From NCBI RefSeq assembly GCF_028389875.1, contig NC_084687.1:2826157-2890156 (forward strand): a DNA stretch of 64,000 nucleotides, read 5' to 3'. Shown here in pieces: positions 10,623 to 22,112 of this stretch (positions are counted from its first letter, which is position 1; each line of letters starts with the position of its first letter). The notes under the pieces are model-generated. The model searched no databases, had not been told where the DNA came from, and saw nothing but the letters and a program-made list of their open reading frames with translations. A program made the translations under genes and the position numbers. The stretch comes from Rhea pennata. Its lineage: Eukaryota > Chordata > Aves > Rheiformes > Rheidae.

Positions 10623-12597
10623 GTGAGATCCCAAAGCCCCGGGGCTGGGCCAAGGGAAGGGGACGCTTCTGGGAGCCCCCAAGGGAGCATTTGTTGTCCC
10701 CTCTGTCCTATCTCCCTGGTGCTGCAGAGGCTCTGGGGACTGGCCCTGCTGCGGGATGCAGCCTCTTGTTCTCCAGGTGGTGAGATCTTGGTGCATAAGG
10801 AGCTGGGGCCCTCAGCTGCCTGGTTATTGCGTGCTCTACGGGTAGACCAGTGTGCTGTAGATCAAAATCCCCCTTCTGAGGTGGGGCAGAACCGCTGCAG
10901 AAAGGCCATATTAAGCTCTCTTAAAGGTGTAGATGAAGTCACCTTCATATAATTTAGGATACCTCTACCTAATCTACATCTTCCTTACCCTGACAGAGGT
11001 AAGACCTTTGGTTCAGTTCCCGTCTTAGCCTGGTAATGCCCTTGGGATAGATTTGCTTCCTCCCACCATAACTGAAGGGTGTTCACCAAAGTGGATAAAT
11101 CCATGGATATTCCCTGGGGTCTGACCTCTACCTCCGCATTTGTCTTCAAGTAAATTGAGCATCTCTGCATGGCAAGGCCAACGCTGATCCAAATCCTGTG
11201 CTCAGGCAAGAGCAGAATTAGCCTCTGTACATTCATTATTTGGCCTCACTGCAATAAGCTGAAAATTCTGGATTGGCTACTCTCTTTTTCAGGTTGCAGT
11301 TGCTGTTTATGTGATGGGAGAGGGCATGCCCTTGGTTTTGGAGCGTCCAGCCATGGACAGTCTTTGGTGGACTGGGCTGAGCTCCTGGGGAGCATGGGAA
11401 CTCTGCTGGGGTATCATGGCTTGGCCTGGAGGCTGCTTGCCTTTTCAGCTCGGTTTGCTGCCAAAGGCACCTCCAGGTCCCTGGTTCAAACCCATCTGGC
11501 TTTCTGAGTGACTTTCAAAGGACAGTAGCAAAGGGTGTAGCAGAAGGCCAACGGTGCACAGGGTGAAAAGAGTCGGCTGGGTGAATGTCCTGGTCCTGGT
11601 GGACTGATACCTGTCGATCAGCTGCTAAGCCTGTTGGCATCAACGCACTTGGCAGTGTTGGTAGCAGGGAATGAGGACTGAACGGGCTCAACCTGCTTGG
11701 CAATGAGAGGGCTGGTGTCTCGGGACTGTGCTTGGGGCACATCTAGGAGAGAATTTTGCAGCTTTGCAGCAAATAAACAGAGGGTCAGGGCTGTTGGAGC
11801 CCAGTGTCTGGTGCCGACGCTGCATTCCCTGAGGTCTACCCTGAACAGCAGCAGCAACACAGCTGGTCATGTGTGTCTAACAGTGGTGCGCATTCACCCT
11901 GTTTGACGTGAGAAGGTCTGAATGCCCCAGATGGGTGTTTCCACCTTATCAAATTCCCCTTCACATGCGTTCATGGAGCCCATCTGCCCCAGGAGCCCTG
12001 GGTAGCAGTGAGAGGAGCTCCCCCCACCCCCCAACCCCACAAAAACCCACCACCCTGCAGGTAGCAGGTCAACCCAGTCTCTTCACCCCTGCATTCATCC
12101 AGGAGCTCAGTCCAGGGGGCCAGATCCTCACCTGGCAAAATATCCTCTCTGCTAATGAGCTGCAGAGTCAGATGACATAAATTAGCACTTTACCACCACA
12201 GTGAGGAGTCCAGATTTCCTCAACTGGTGTGAATTTTGGAGAGTTAATTCCTATCACTTGAGTGGGCAGGTGGGTCTCAAAGACCAGGGTGTTTCTTCCC
12301 CTTGCCAGTCCTGCTTTGCTCCACATAGGGTATATAACTCTCAGCAGGAAGCAAGAATTGCTCTTTGCTGCTTGGGATTAAAACCTGGCATGGTCCTGCT
12401 TCCCCAGACACAGTAAGTTAGCATGTCCAGGCTGGGATCAGTGCCTGAATCCTTGGGTGTTTTTCTGGGCCATCTGCAATCTGGTCCTCTGCTTCCTTGC
12501 GTGGTCTAAACAAACCCTTCTGTCCACCCTTGAATCTTGGGAGCAGCTTGTCCTATAGGTTATTAACTGCTGGTTGGTCTCTGCCATCTTCTTGCAG
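10623..12597 (+). other. KCNC4: KCNC4 intron 2
   Basis: About 2.0 kb between donor GTGAGA and acceptor CTTCTTGCAG. CpG-poor, no repeat or exon recognised inside. Confidence 0.9.
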
Positions 12598-12783
12598 ACT
12601 CTAAGCAGAATGGTGAAGCCAATGTGGTGCTGTCAGATGAGGAACAGCCGCTGTCGCCATCCGATGAAGAGAAGCGGCCTATGCGGCGCTCCAGTACGAG
12701 AGATAAGAACAAGAAATCTTCCACGTGCTTCCTGCTGGCCACAGGTGACTTCTCCTGTGCAGCAGATGGAGGCATCCAAAAAG
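12598..12783 (+). CDS. KCNC4: KCNC4 (Kv3.4) coding exon 3: C-terminal tail
   Basis: Encodes residues 530-591 plus one base. It begins by completing Asp530 and reads [16 protein letters not shown], then [11 protein letters not shown] and [15 protein letters not shown], matching the proximal C-tail of Kv3.4. Serine clusters next to basic residues look phosphorylatable. The exon ends at CAAAAAG|GTATGAG, phase 1, as in mammals where alternative last exons follow. None of the known Kv3.4 last-exon endings was found downstream by eye. If the donor is not used, the frame continues for 24 codons and stops at TGA 12855-12857. The true C-terminus is therefore open: a diverged last exon, one I missed, or a read-through isoform. 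Confidence 0.92.
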
Positions 12784-12857
12784 GTATGAGGGAGGCTGGA
12801 GGTGTTCGCTGGCCAGAGCCAGCCTGTGGGCTGGGAAGGATGGGGGTGGAAGAGTGA

Positions 12858-15800
12858 GGTTGATGCTCTGGGAGAAAGCATGCTCTGCAGGGATCAAGCC
12901 CCTTGTGCCTACACAAGGCCAGCTGGCGGCTGTGAATGCCATGGGCTGGCCCTTAAGGTGCTAAATGGCCTTGGCGTTCAACTCCCTTCAGGCTCAGCCT
13001 CTGCTCTGTGATGCTAGTGAAGGATTTGACCAGCATGTCTGGGTATGGATTTACTACATCTGAGACCATGATTCATGTCCATCTGCCTGGCTGTCTTCTG
13101 CTTCCTCCATCTCCCCTGAATATACTGGTCGTCATACACCTGTCTTCCTACCTCTCCACTGGCTTCGTCTCTGTCCATCATATCTCTCTGTGCTAGCTAT
13201 GCCCTTTTTGTTTCCTCCTCCCCTGGCTGCCACCATGTGGGAGCTGTGACCTCACACCGGCCAGACTGCTGCCTCTGGGGACAAATTTGTCCCTTTGCTC
13301 ATCAGTGCTCTGGCTCCTATTGCCCCTCCAGCTCTTCTCCTTGCTCCTTATCCAGCCAGCTCAGTGTGGTGTGAAGGGGAGAGCTCTGCTGGGGAGGCAG
13401 TGAGATCCTCATTGAAGTTGGCCAAAAGGTTTTCATTAGGTGAAAGATGGCTGGGGAGTGAGGGGGGCGCGCTTTTCCTTTTCTCCTGTGATGACTCTTG
13501 GTGGGGTTGAGCCCTTTATTGGGAAACAGCAGTGAAAGCATTGGGCTGCCAGAAAGGCTGTTCCTGGGTTCGAAAAGTCAGTTTTGCTAAGCCTGAAGTT
13601 CTGAAGTTTTCTCTGGAAAACGTTGGGGCTAACCAGCTAGAAAAACAAGCAACTGCTCTTCCCATAGCAAAACCGGCCTTTCTGGCCTGATCCCTCTGCA
13701 CTGTCCTTCAGCCCTTTTCTGCCCCATCAGTGAGCATGCCCAGTGTTTATCCCCAGCACCTCAGAGCCTGGGCCCTGGGAGGATGAATCCAGAGGCTATT
13801 CTGAGCCACCAAACCCAGGTAGCTGATTGCCAAGTTAAGCCTTAGGGTCTGGCTCGTTCCTCCAGCTCTTTCTTACTCACTTGCATATCTGTAGTGGTGT
13901 GGGATAATATAGCTGAAGAGCTGACCTGCCTCTGTGGTACCAGCTAATCCGTGGTTACTCAGTGGGATCGGTGTGCATGACTTGGGACCAGACAGGAGGA
14001 AAGAGGACATGTTGCATCTCTGAGCTTCAGGGCAGGGCTTGTTAGCTTACAGTGCTCGTGCTTCACAGGTCCTCAGAGTCTGCTGCTTTTTAATCCCTTG
14101 GGATGGTGAAGGCTAGATAGACTGGGACAGGAAGACCTTGGCCTTGGGTCTGCAGCGTCTGACCCTGTTGCTGGGTTCATCCCACATTCCTGGAAGTTTT
14201 TATACTGTAGGGAGTAGCCTGCTTTCATTAGGGAGGCAGTCCAGCTTGTCCTGGGCTGTCCAGGGCCAGGCTTTCTTATGGCCCCTGGGAGACATTTGGA
14301 GGCAATCACATTTATTGCATTAGTAGAACCAAATTGGTTGTGTCATTCTGGGAAATGAAGGGTTTCCTCTGGTGCTGCTGTCCAACCTTGTCCCTCTTTC
14401 CTTTTCTTAAAAAAAAAAAAAATGGAGGAGAAAGCAGGGACCGAAAGAAAAAAGCCTTGTTCATCTTCTGTTCAGGCAGAGGGGGATCATATAAACATTT
14501 GCTTGTAATCCCCCCTTCCTTTTTTCACACCAAAAAAGAAAAAAAAAGAAAAAAAAAAAAGAAAGACTTTTCCTGTTAACTTGGTCTGTTTTCTTAACAC
14601 AGATAAATGAAAAGAGGTGAGCGGGTCCTATGCCTATGGCTGGCTCTAGTCCTGTCCCAGACCTGGGTGGTGATGTTGAGCCAGAAAGGATGGGGGGAGG
14701 GTCAAAAGTCAACGTTGATCTTTTCCTCTACAAGACATCAATCCAGGCATCTCTTTAGCTGCATTTTAGTTTGGCCAACTGCAGTCAAGGGAACTAGAGC
14801 AGCTCAAACGGACGAGGGTCCAGTCCTGCTCCCAAGTGATACTGCTTGGTTACAGGAGGTCAATTTTTTTTTTCCTTTCATGGTGACAAGAACAGCTATT
14901 TGAATGGGCATTTCAGTGATCTCTCTTGGTTCACTCTGGTGTCCTTCCTGCATATGTCAGTGTTTTATACAGTTAAAAATAGATGTGTGCGTGGGTCACT
15001 TGTCCTCACCTTGCTGAAAGGCTCCTGTGCCTGGAGAAGGGTGGATCTGGTGTTCAGAGGTCCTGAGTGATGGGTGAGACTTTTTGGAAAGAGAAAGCCT
15101 CTGTTTCTGTGTTCTTCTCAGGCTGTTGGTGACAGGTGGGATGCTGCTCCAGGAGGTCGAGGCTGATGTCTTCTCCTGTGAAATGCTCCCGTATGGTCAA
15201 GGTTTGCTGTGAGGTTAAGGAGGCTCTGATCAGAGGGGTAAAGCAACATCTTCTTTTCTGGTCGAAAGCCATGGGGAGCTGCAGAGGCACCTCTCCCTGA
15301 GCTCCTGATTTATCTCCTGCTGAGGCTGTTTGTTCTGGTACTGGGATGTTGGCAGCTCTGCAAATTGAGATGAGCTTGGTTCTGAGCCCGATTTACTGAT
15401 GGCCATCTGTCAGATCCTGGGACAGGTACTGGTGTCTGTACAAGCTGTGGAAATCATGAGATGGGACTGCTTGGAATATGCTGCAGATCTTGGCATCAGC
15501 CATGGTTTGAGCCTGATTCCAGAGGTTGATTTCTTTGGGGGCAGCTCCGAGAGAAGAGATACCCTTTCCTGCAGCCCCTTGCTTGTCTGCTGTTGGGGAT
15601 TGCTTCCCACCTTTCATCTCCGTCCAGCCCTGGGGTCCTGCTCAGAAATTCCCTGCAATGTCTCTAGCTGGTACCTAACACATGCTGACATGGGCCTGTC
15701 TTGGCATGTGAGCATCCGTCCTCTGCTTGGATGGGTCTGTGGGCTGTAGGCATGGGGAGCAAGGGTGGGTCAGATTGCTGGTACAGGGCTAGGTTGGTTA

Positions 15801-16000
15801 AGAGGGCCTGGGAAAACCAAGAGACTGACTGAAACCAGAGTGGCTTTTCAAGGGGTGCAACAGGAAAGCAAATTACAGGGAGGGAAGGGAATTTATCTCT
15901 CGGCGTTGGATCTCTGCAGCAGATCAGGGATTGCAGCACCTCCCTTTGACGGCACGCTGGCATTGCAAAGCGGCCTCCATTAGTTTTTTGGCTTGGTTTC
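12858..16000. other. KCNC4 downstream region, no exon recognised
   Basis: CpG-poor sequence after exon 3, either last intron or 3' flank of KCNC4. It holds A-rich simple tracts at about 14409-14421 and 14534-14562. I searched by eye for the known Kv3.4 last-exon endings (the peptides TFVLRDLP and GYEKSRSL) and saw neither. Confidence 0.5.
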
Positions 16001-16179
16001 CGAAGCCCAGCACACTGCGTAGCTCATTTTACTCTGCTGCTTGCTGTTAGTGTGGGAGAAGAGCGGCTTGCGGGTTGAGCAGCCCGCGTGGTCAGGGGCA
16101 CCGGGTGCCGATACGCCAACGACATACTCCGCTCCCTCGCGTGACTTGGGAGGTGGGGAGCAGGGACAGGTCTGTGTTG

Positions 16180-16370
16180 GCACAGGGGCACGCGTGCGAG
16201 CGTGTAACCTGCACGCGAGTGCCGGCCCACCGTTACGAACAAGCGCACGCGTTCCCTGCCTGCCTTACCCCATCTGCTGCTGACTCAACACATGCGCGCC
16301 CATGCAAGCAGGCACGTGTGCTCGCACGCTGCGAGCGTTTGCACGTGGGTGACGTGGCTCCCCAGCGTCG
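16180..16370. other. Second cluster of CACGC/GCGTG words
   Basis: About 190 bases with at least six CACGC/GCGTG pentamers plus CACGTG-like words and alternating purine-pyrimidine runs. It resembles the block at 4660-5560 in intron 1. Candidate regulatory sequence or Z-DNA-prone region; no gene. Confidence 0.4.
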
Positions 16371-18668
16371 CCCGGTCGCCGGGACCTGGGGGAGAAGAGC
16401 CCCCGGAGGTACACACTGCCCCATCGCTGTGTTTATAAGATGCCTCCACACAGCTCCTTGGCAACAAACCCATTTTTAAACCAATCCTGGTGACCTCAGT
16501 TAGCACCTATGCGAGTTGCTGGGATACCAGCCTCGCTAACGAGCAGCACCAGTGGCAATTAGCATAGCACAGCCTGCTGGTGCTCTGCAACTTTACTCCT
16601 CGGTGGCAGCCGGGTGCTCGCGCTTGGCACGCAGCTCTTCCACCGGCCTCGCGGAAAGCCACCGTCACCTTCAGGACTGAGGAAGTGGAGACACGCTTCT
16701 TCCCGAGCTTGTTCCCGGACGTGCCAGCAAGCCTGGGGATGAACTGGGAATAAACTGGTGGGGAAAATCAAGTGTTGGTCTTTGGGCAGGTGGCTGTTTG
16801 TCCTGGAGCCCTGTCTCAGAGGGGTGCTGGAGCTATCAAACATCCTTATGAAGTGCTGTCCCACGAAGTGTTGCTTAAGACCTAATCAAAACTGGCAGCG
16901 CGATTTTGTCCCTGTTTCTATTTGCCCTCCTGCCCCGTTTTTACCGGGTGATCTCTGCAAGAGGGCAAAGATCATCGTTAGAAAGGATCGAGCCGTGTCA
17001 GCGGGGCCTTGCACTGACGAGGTGGCTTCCCGCAGGCCCCTTAATGACCCTCGGCCGAGCCGATGTCATTTGGAGGTTGGATCCACAATTAACCTCCGGT
17101 TAATTGCAACCTACGATCGCAACCGGCCGCGAACGCCCACCGAGTGCGGGAAACATCCCCGGCTTGCGATGGGGGAACCCTTGCGCGGGCGCCCCGGCCT
17201 CCCCCTGCGGCTCGGGGTGCACTAACGGCCTCAGCCTGTTCGCTGCATGGATTTGGGCCGTGGCTTTGGGCCAAGAAGCCAATAAGGAAATTGCTCCTCT
17301 CTTTGAGGGTTGATTCTGCTCTTGCTTCTGCTGTGGGCAGTGGAAAAGCTTTGCTGAAGTCAGCAACAGGTTTAGGCAACCAGCCCTCTCTTCTCCTCCC
17401 CTTTCTCAGCTTTAGAGCGGGGAGAAGCTTTGCTGGAGGAGATGCTTCGCCTCGTAGGGATCTCAGTTATTAAAAGAGGTGGAAAACCCTCCGTGCCTGC
17501 CCGGTTGGCTGCTGCGGTTAGGAAATGCTTAAGAAATAAGTATAGAAAGTGGATAAAATCGGATTTAAAGCAGCAGCGCTCTAGAGCTTTTCAGGGCTGC
17601 GCTTGCGTCTCGGTGGCGTCCTCGTCCGCCCTGCGCTCGGCTGGGCGAAACGGGCCTTCGACGCGCGCCGGCTCGGCTTCCCGCTGCCGTTTCCACTCCG
17701 GCACCGTCTCGGCGTGAGCGGGCAGCCCCGAACCGAGCCGAATGGGGCCTGCGCCGAGCCAGCGCCGGCAAACCCGACGCGGCGCCTTTACATCGAAGCA
17801 GAACCCGGAGATTTCCCAGGGGCCGCGGGGTTGTTTCGGTGCAAATACCTGATCGCTTTCCGGAAGGAAAGGTAACTTTGGCCTGTGAGAACGCTTGCTC
17901 CGGTTGGCGCTTCGTCGTGAAAGCTTAAGCAATGTGGGAGCGCGAAGGGTTTCTCCACTTAAAGAAATAATATTTGCACTTGAGTTTAATTTCTCATGGA
18001 AAATGAGCACGTTCACCTGCTCCTCTGTGCAGAAAGGTGTCAGCAGCAGCTTGCTCCTAGAGCACGCGTAAAAACCGGAGCCGAGGGAATAATTCATTAC
18101 AAATCACGTATTTGCTTGAATTCTGCTTCTTTCCCCGTTTGCTTCAGCCCACAAACTCCCCAGCCTCATTGCTCATTCAAAGCGATTTGCAGAACAAAAC
18201 CCGAACCCCTGAGGACCGACACGTGGAACCGTTCGGTCTCCCGGCATCGACGGAGCCGGCCGGCGCCGGGAAGCACGTCCCGTCCCTTCCCAGCCCCGAC
18301 TGGCGACTGAGCCCGGGAGTTCGGCTTTGCCGCCGAGCGCCGCCTGCTCACGGTGCTCTGGGCGGATGGCGGCAGGGATGCGGCTGCGGAGAGCGGGGAG
18401 GAGATGGGATGAGACCTCTGGAGCGGGCTCCTCTCGCAGGGAAGGCCCTGCGCTGAGCGGGGTGCGCTGATTTTTTTTTTCTTTTTTTATTTGGTCTGCT
18501 CCCAAGGCCTGGATTCGGCCTTGGGAGCCGAATGGATTGGCTTGGATTCCCGCCGGGACCTCTTTGCGTTCATAGCGTTTTAGGTCTTTCTTTTTAATAG
18601 CCTCAGCTTTCTGAAGGGAGCAGATGAATAAATCTCTCTTCCTTGTCCAGCAGCAGGCAGTTCCCCTC

Positions 18669-18871
18669 TTCCTTTTTCTTTCTTCTTTTTCTTTCTTCTT
18701 TTTCTTTCTTCTTTTTCTTTCTTCTTTTTCTTTCTTCTTTTTCTTTCTTCTTTTTCTTTCTTCTTTTTCTTTCTTCTTTTTCTTTCTTCTTTTTCTTTCT
18801 TCTTTTTCTTTCTTCTTTTTCTTTCTTCTTTTTCTTTCTTCTTTTTCTTTCTTCTTTTTCTTTCTTCTTTT
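18669..18871. repeat. 13-bp homopyrimidine minisatellite
   Basis: Fourteen perfect copies of CTTCTTTTTCTTT run from 18682 to 18863, with partial units on both sides. The plus strand is pure pyrimidine throughout. Because 13 is not a multiple of 3, every frame on the minus strand reads as a 13-residue Lys/Glu/Arg repeat, giving spurious open frames of 106-261 codons. Long homopurine-homopyrimidine tracts can form triplex (H-DNA). Confidence 0.95.
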
Positions 18872-19936
18872 GGTGCTTTTTCGCTTGATCCTTCCTCCCG
18901 TGTGCATCTGCTTCTCCATCCAACCTCGGGGACAGTCACAGGGCTGAACGGGGCTCACAAAAACAGGCCCCGAGGTCTCAGCGGAGGCCGGACGGGCGCC
19001 CGGGTTGGGTGCGGGGAGCGTGCGGGCGACAGACGACCTTGCTCTGAACGAGGGCGAATCCTTCGTTCGCGCCCTGATTTCGCCTCGGTTTCCCTTCGCG
19101 GAGAAAAGGGTCGATGCCAGGAAGCTCCAGCGCTAAAACTTAATGTCGCTGCGGCATGAAAGATGCTGCGCTCGGAGGAAGCGCTCAATACCTTGGCTGA
19201 CGTATTTATTTATTTTTTCCTCCCCGCCGAGTTTAACGAGCTGCCAGGAGGAGCCAGTCGAAACATCTCCCTTTATTTAGGAAGAAAGCGAAAAACTCCC
19301 CGTGTCCGATAGGCAGGAAGAGCCCGGAAAACTCTCACTCGTTTTGCTTTTCCTCTTTCCTCGCTCTCTCCTTCCCCAGGCTCGTCGGCAGGGGAGAAGC
19401 TCGGCTCGGTGCTGCGAGCGGCTTCCCGGGAGTTTGGCGGCGGCTCCGAGCGGACGCGGTGCCGGGGCCGTCCGCGCGCGCGGCGTCCCCGTTCGGGTCG
19501 CCCGTCGTTCCTCTGTCCGCGGGGATTTCCTCCGCCGGCGTAGCTGCGCTCGCCCCGTTTCTGGAATCGAAGCGTCTTCGTGCACCGCGCGGTTCCGGTA
19601 GCTCGGCGGGCTCGTGAGTCGCGCCGGAAATCCGGGAAGCGCCGCTTTGCAACGACCGCCGCCTTTCCTCCGGCGATCCGGCGACCCTTTCCGTGCTCTC
19701 CGAGTCCTGAGCGATTCCTCCGAGGTCTCTCGCCGGAGACGCGGCGGGCCGCGGCGTTCCCCCGCGCCGGGCGTCTCGGGCGCCGCGTGTTGGACCCCGG
19801 CACGGTGCAATTTTTAGAAGCGGCGTTATGCAAGCTGGGAGGAGGCATGACGAGCGCGCAAAAGGCTCCTGCCTCGCAAACAGCAGAGCCCCGAACGGGA
19901 GCCGCGGGATCGCGGTGGGAGGCACCGACCCGCCGG

Positions 19937-19987
19937 GGAAAAAAAAAAAAAACAAAAAAAAAAAAAAAAACAAACAAAAAAAAAAAA
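19937..19987. repeat. A-rich simple tract
   Basis: Nearly pure A, with single C interruptions, about 50 bases long. Spurious Lys-rich frames cross it. Confidence 0.9.
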
Positions 19988-20039
19988 CGCTGCTTCTTCT
20001 CTCCCTCCCCCTCCTCCATCATCTTCCGAATAAGCAATT

Positions 20040-20480
20040 TGGGAGATGCAGGAGCAGGAAAACCTGTGATTTTTATTATTATTATTTTTTAAGTTGGATT
20101 TTTGGTAGTTTTGGGGGTGAGCTCGCATGGGCTCCCCCCCCCCAATAAGGCTATATGGGGAGGTGTAGCGGCTCAGAGCAGCAGACAACTGAATTATGTA
20201 GCCCCAGGTCTTATCTCAAACAGTGGCCAAAATTGGATGCCTGGAGAGCAGGATAAGAATAGAGCCGGCGTAGATGATACTTCCCCTGAATATTCTCCCA
20301 GCCACTTATCTATGTTTAGGGATCTGGAGAGGAGCACGCGTTCCAACTAAGGCAAAATGCACCGGGGAGAAAGCAAAGTTGGTTGATTTATTCTTAAAGA
20401 ACCAAATAAATCAATAGGCATACAGCTGCCTCTGCCCAAGTCCTAAAATGGCATTAAAAATAATAATAATAATAAAACGG
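20040..20480. promoter_or_regulatory. Candidate enhancer with three GATA sites
   Basis: An AT-richer island inside the CpG-rich block. It holds CTTATCT at 20210-20216, GATAAG at 20252-20257 and CTTATCT at 20305-20311, three strong WGATAR sites in about 100 bases. It is flanked by short (TTA)n at about 20073-20086 and (AAT)n at about 20459-20475. The change of composition against its surroundings is what a conserved non-coding element would show. Enhancer function is an inference. Confidence 0.35.
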
Positions 20481-22047
20481 GTAGGCAGCAATCGTGACCG
20501 CGCCGAGCTCGCTGCCGCTTGCCCGGCAAGCCGAGGGCGCCCAGGTAGGAGCTGAGCCGCTCCCCGCGTGCGCCGGGGCTTCGCGCGGGAGGTTAAGCGT
20601 GACCCTACGGTCCCGGCCTCGCGTGCGAAGTATTAATCGTTATCGTTGCGACAAGGGCTCTGTTCCTCGGGAGGTGCCCGAAAAGAGCCGAGAAAATAGA
20701 AAGGCCTGTCAAGCAGCCGGGCGGGAGGTTAAGATGTCGAGAGAGTAATTGCTCTACCCAGAAGCGGCCTGTTTCTGGCTTCCCCAGCGCTGCCAGGAAA
20801 AAATCCTCAGCGCTTATTTGATGACAATAAAAAGAAAAAAAAAAAAAAATCTCAACTATCCCTTGCCCGTGCCGCCGAGGAACGGCGGCGAGCAGAAGCA
20901 GACGCAAAATGAGACGCAGCTGAGCTTAAAAATAGGCGCCTGCTAGCTCCCAGCCCGTCGCTGCGTCACGTCCTCTCGGGCAAGGGGTTTTGGGGGGCTT
21001 TTCCCGTGCGAAATATCCGAGCGGGGCTCGGAAATTATTTTGCAAGGTGCTTGGGGAAAGGGTTGCTCTCCTCCCCACGCGCGCGCGCTGCGGGGGCATC
21101 GGCGTCCTTCGGCGCTAGGTTTGCACCCGGGAAAAGGCCGAGGAAGGAGGTTTTTTGCGGCGGGAGGGGGCTGCTTCGCGGCCGGTGGCGGCGCGGAGCC
21201 ACGCCGGGAGGGCGGCTTCCTCGCGGCGGCTTTGTCCCGGGGCAGCGATTAAACAAAAGTCGGCGCTGCTGTTATTTATTTTTAGTTGCGCTCATTTTGC
21301 CGAGCCTGCGAGCTGCTTTCCAAGGCAGGTCCCCGGGGGAGCGGGGCAGCGGGTCTCGAGCTAGCGCACGAAATGGCTTTGAGCGGGGAGGAGGAGGAGA
21401 CGGGAGCTAAAAGCTGGCTCGTGTCGCCGGCGGATCGATAGAGCTGCCGGGGAACGGCTCGAGGGGGCCGCGGAGGGCTTTGAGCCGCTTGCGGCGTCGC
21501 CGCTCCCACCGATGGGTTTGCACGGGGCGAAGCCGGGTGCCCCGTCCGCCCTGGCACCTCCTGAGACGCGGCTGGCATCTCCCGCGGGGCCAGGAGCCTT
21601 CCGGGGCTCGGCCATCCCGGCTCTGCCTGCGGCGGAGAGGCACGACCCAGCTCCTCGGTGCCCAGCGCCGGCGATGCTCGAGGGAGGACAAGACCTTTCC
21701 GTAGGAGAAACCGGAGCTTTGGAGCTGTGTCTGGTCTCCAGCTGGGAAATGTCCCGAAAGGCGGCTCCTGCCTCGACTCAGGGGCGTTATCTTCCCAGCA
21801 AGACCCTCATTGCTCGCACGCGGGAAACACAGCAAGATTTTAGCGCGTTCCCACCCTAGGACGATGCAAAGCAATGGAGGAAGCATCTCTCCTTCAGTCC
21901 TAGAGATCTGAGGCCCCTTTTGGCCCCCAAACCTCCAGTCTCGCACCTTTCCGCGGGCGTCACGGAGCGTCCCGCTGCCTCCGCGCGCTGCCTGCCGGCC
22001 CCTCGCTCGGAGAACCGCGTCCTGGCACGGCCGGCGAGGCGGCGTTG

Positions 22048-22112
22048 TGACTCAGAGCGCCAGTCAATGTTAATTAATTCAATGATAACGAATGAGAGAG
22101 AGAGAGAGAGAG
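22048..22112. promoter_or_regulatory. AP-1/MAF-like and homeodomain-like motif cluster with (GA)n
   Basis: TGACTCAG at 22048-22055 fits AP-1 or a half MAF site. GTTAATTAATTC at 22069-22080 resembles an HNF1/POU-type site, and TGATAA lies at 22083-22088. A (GA)n microsatellite follows at 22094-22112. This may be a regulatory cluster, but short motifs like these occur by chance. Confidence 0.25.

Noticed and set aside
16758-16840. Frame with LFVLEPCLRG, considered as the missing Kv3.4 last exon
   Set aside because: Only three or four residues agree with the Kv3.4 ending, and no suitable phase-1 acceptor fits.
18173-18958. 261-codon Lys/Glu/Arg-rich frame on the minus strand
   Set aside because: Most of it is translation of the 13-bp minisatellite at 18669-18871; not a protein.
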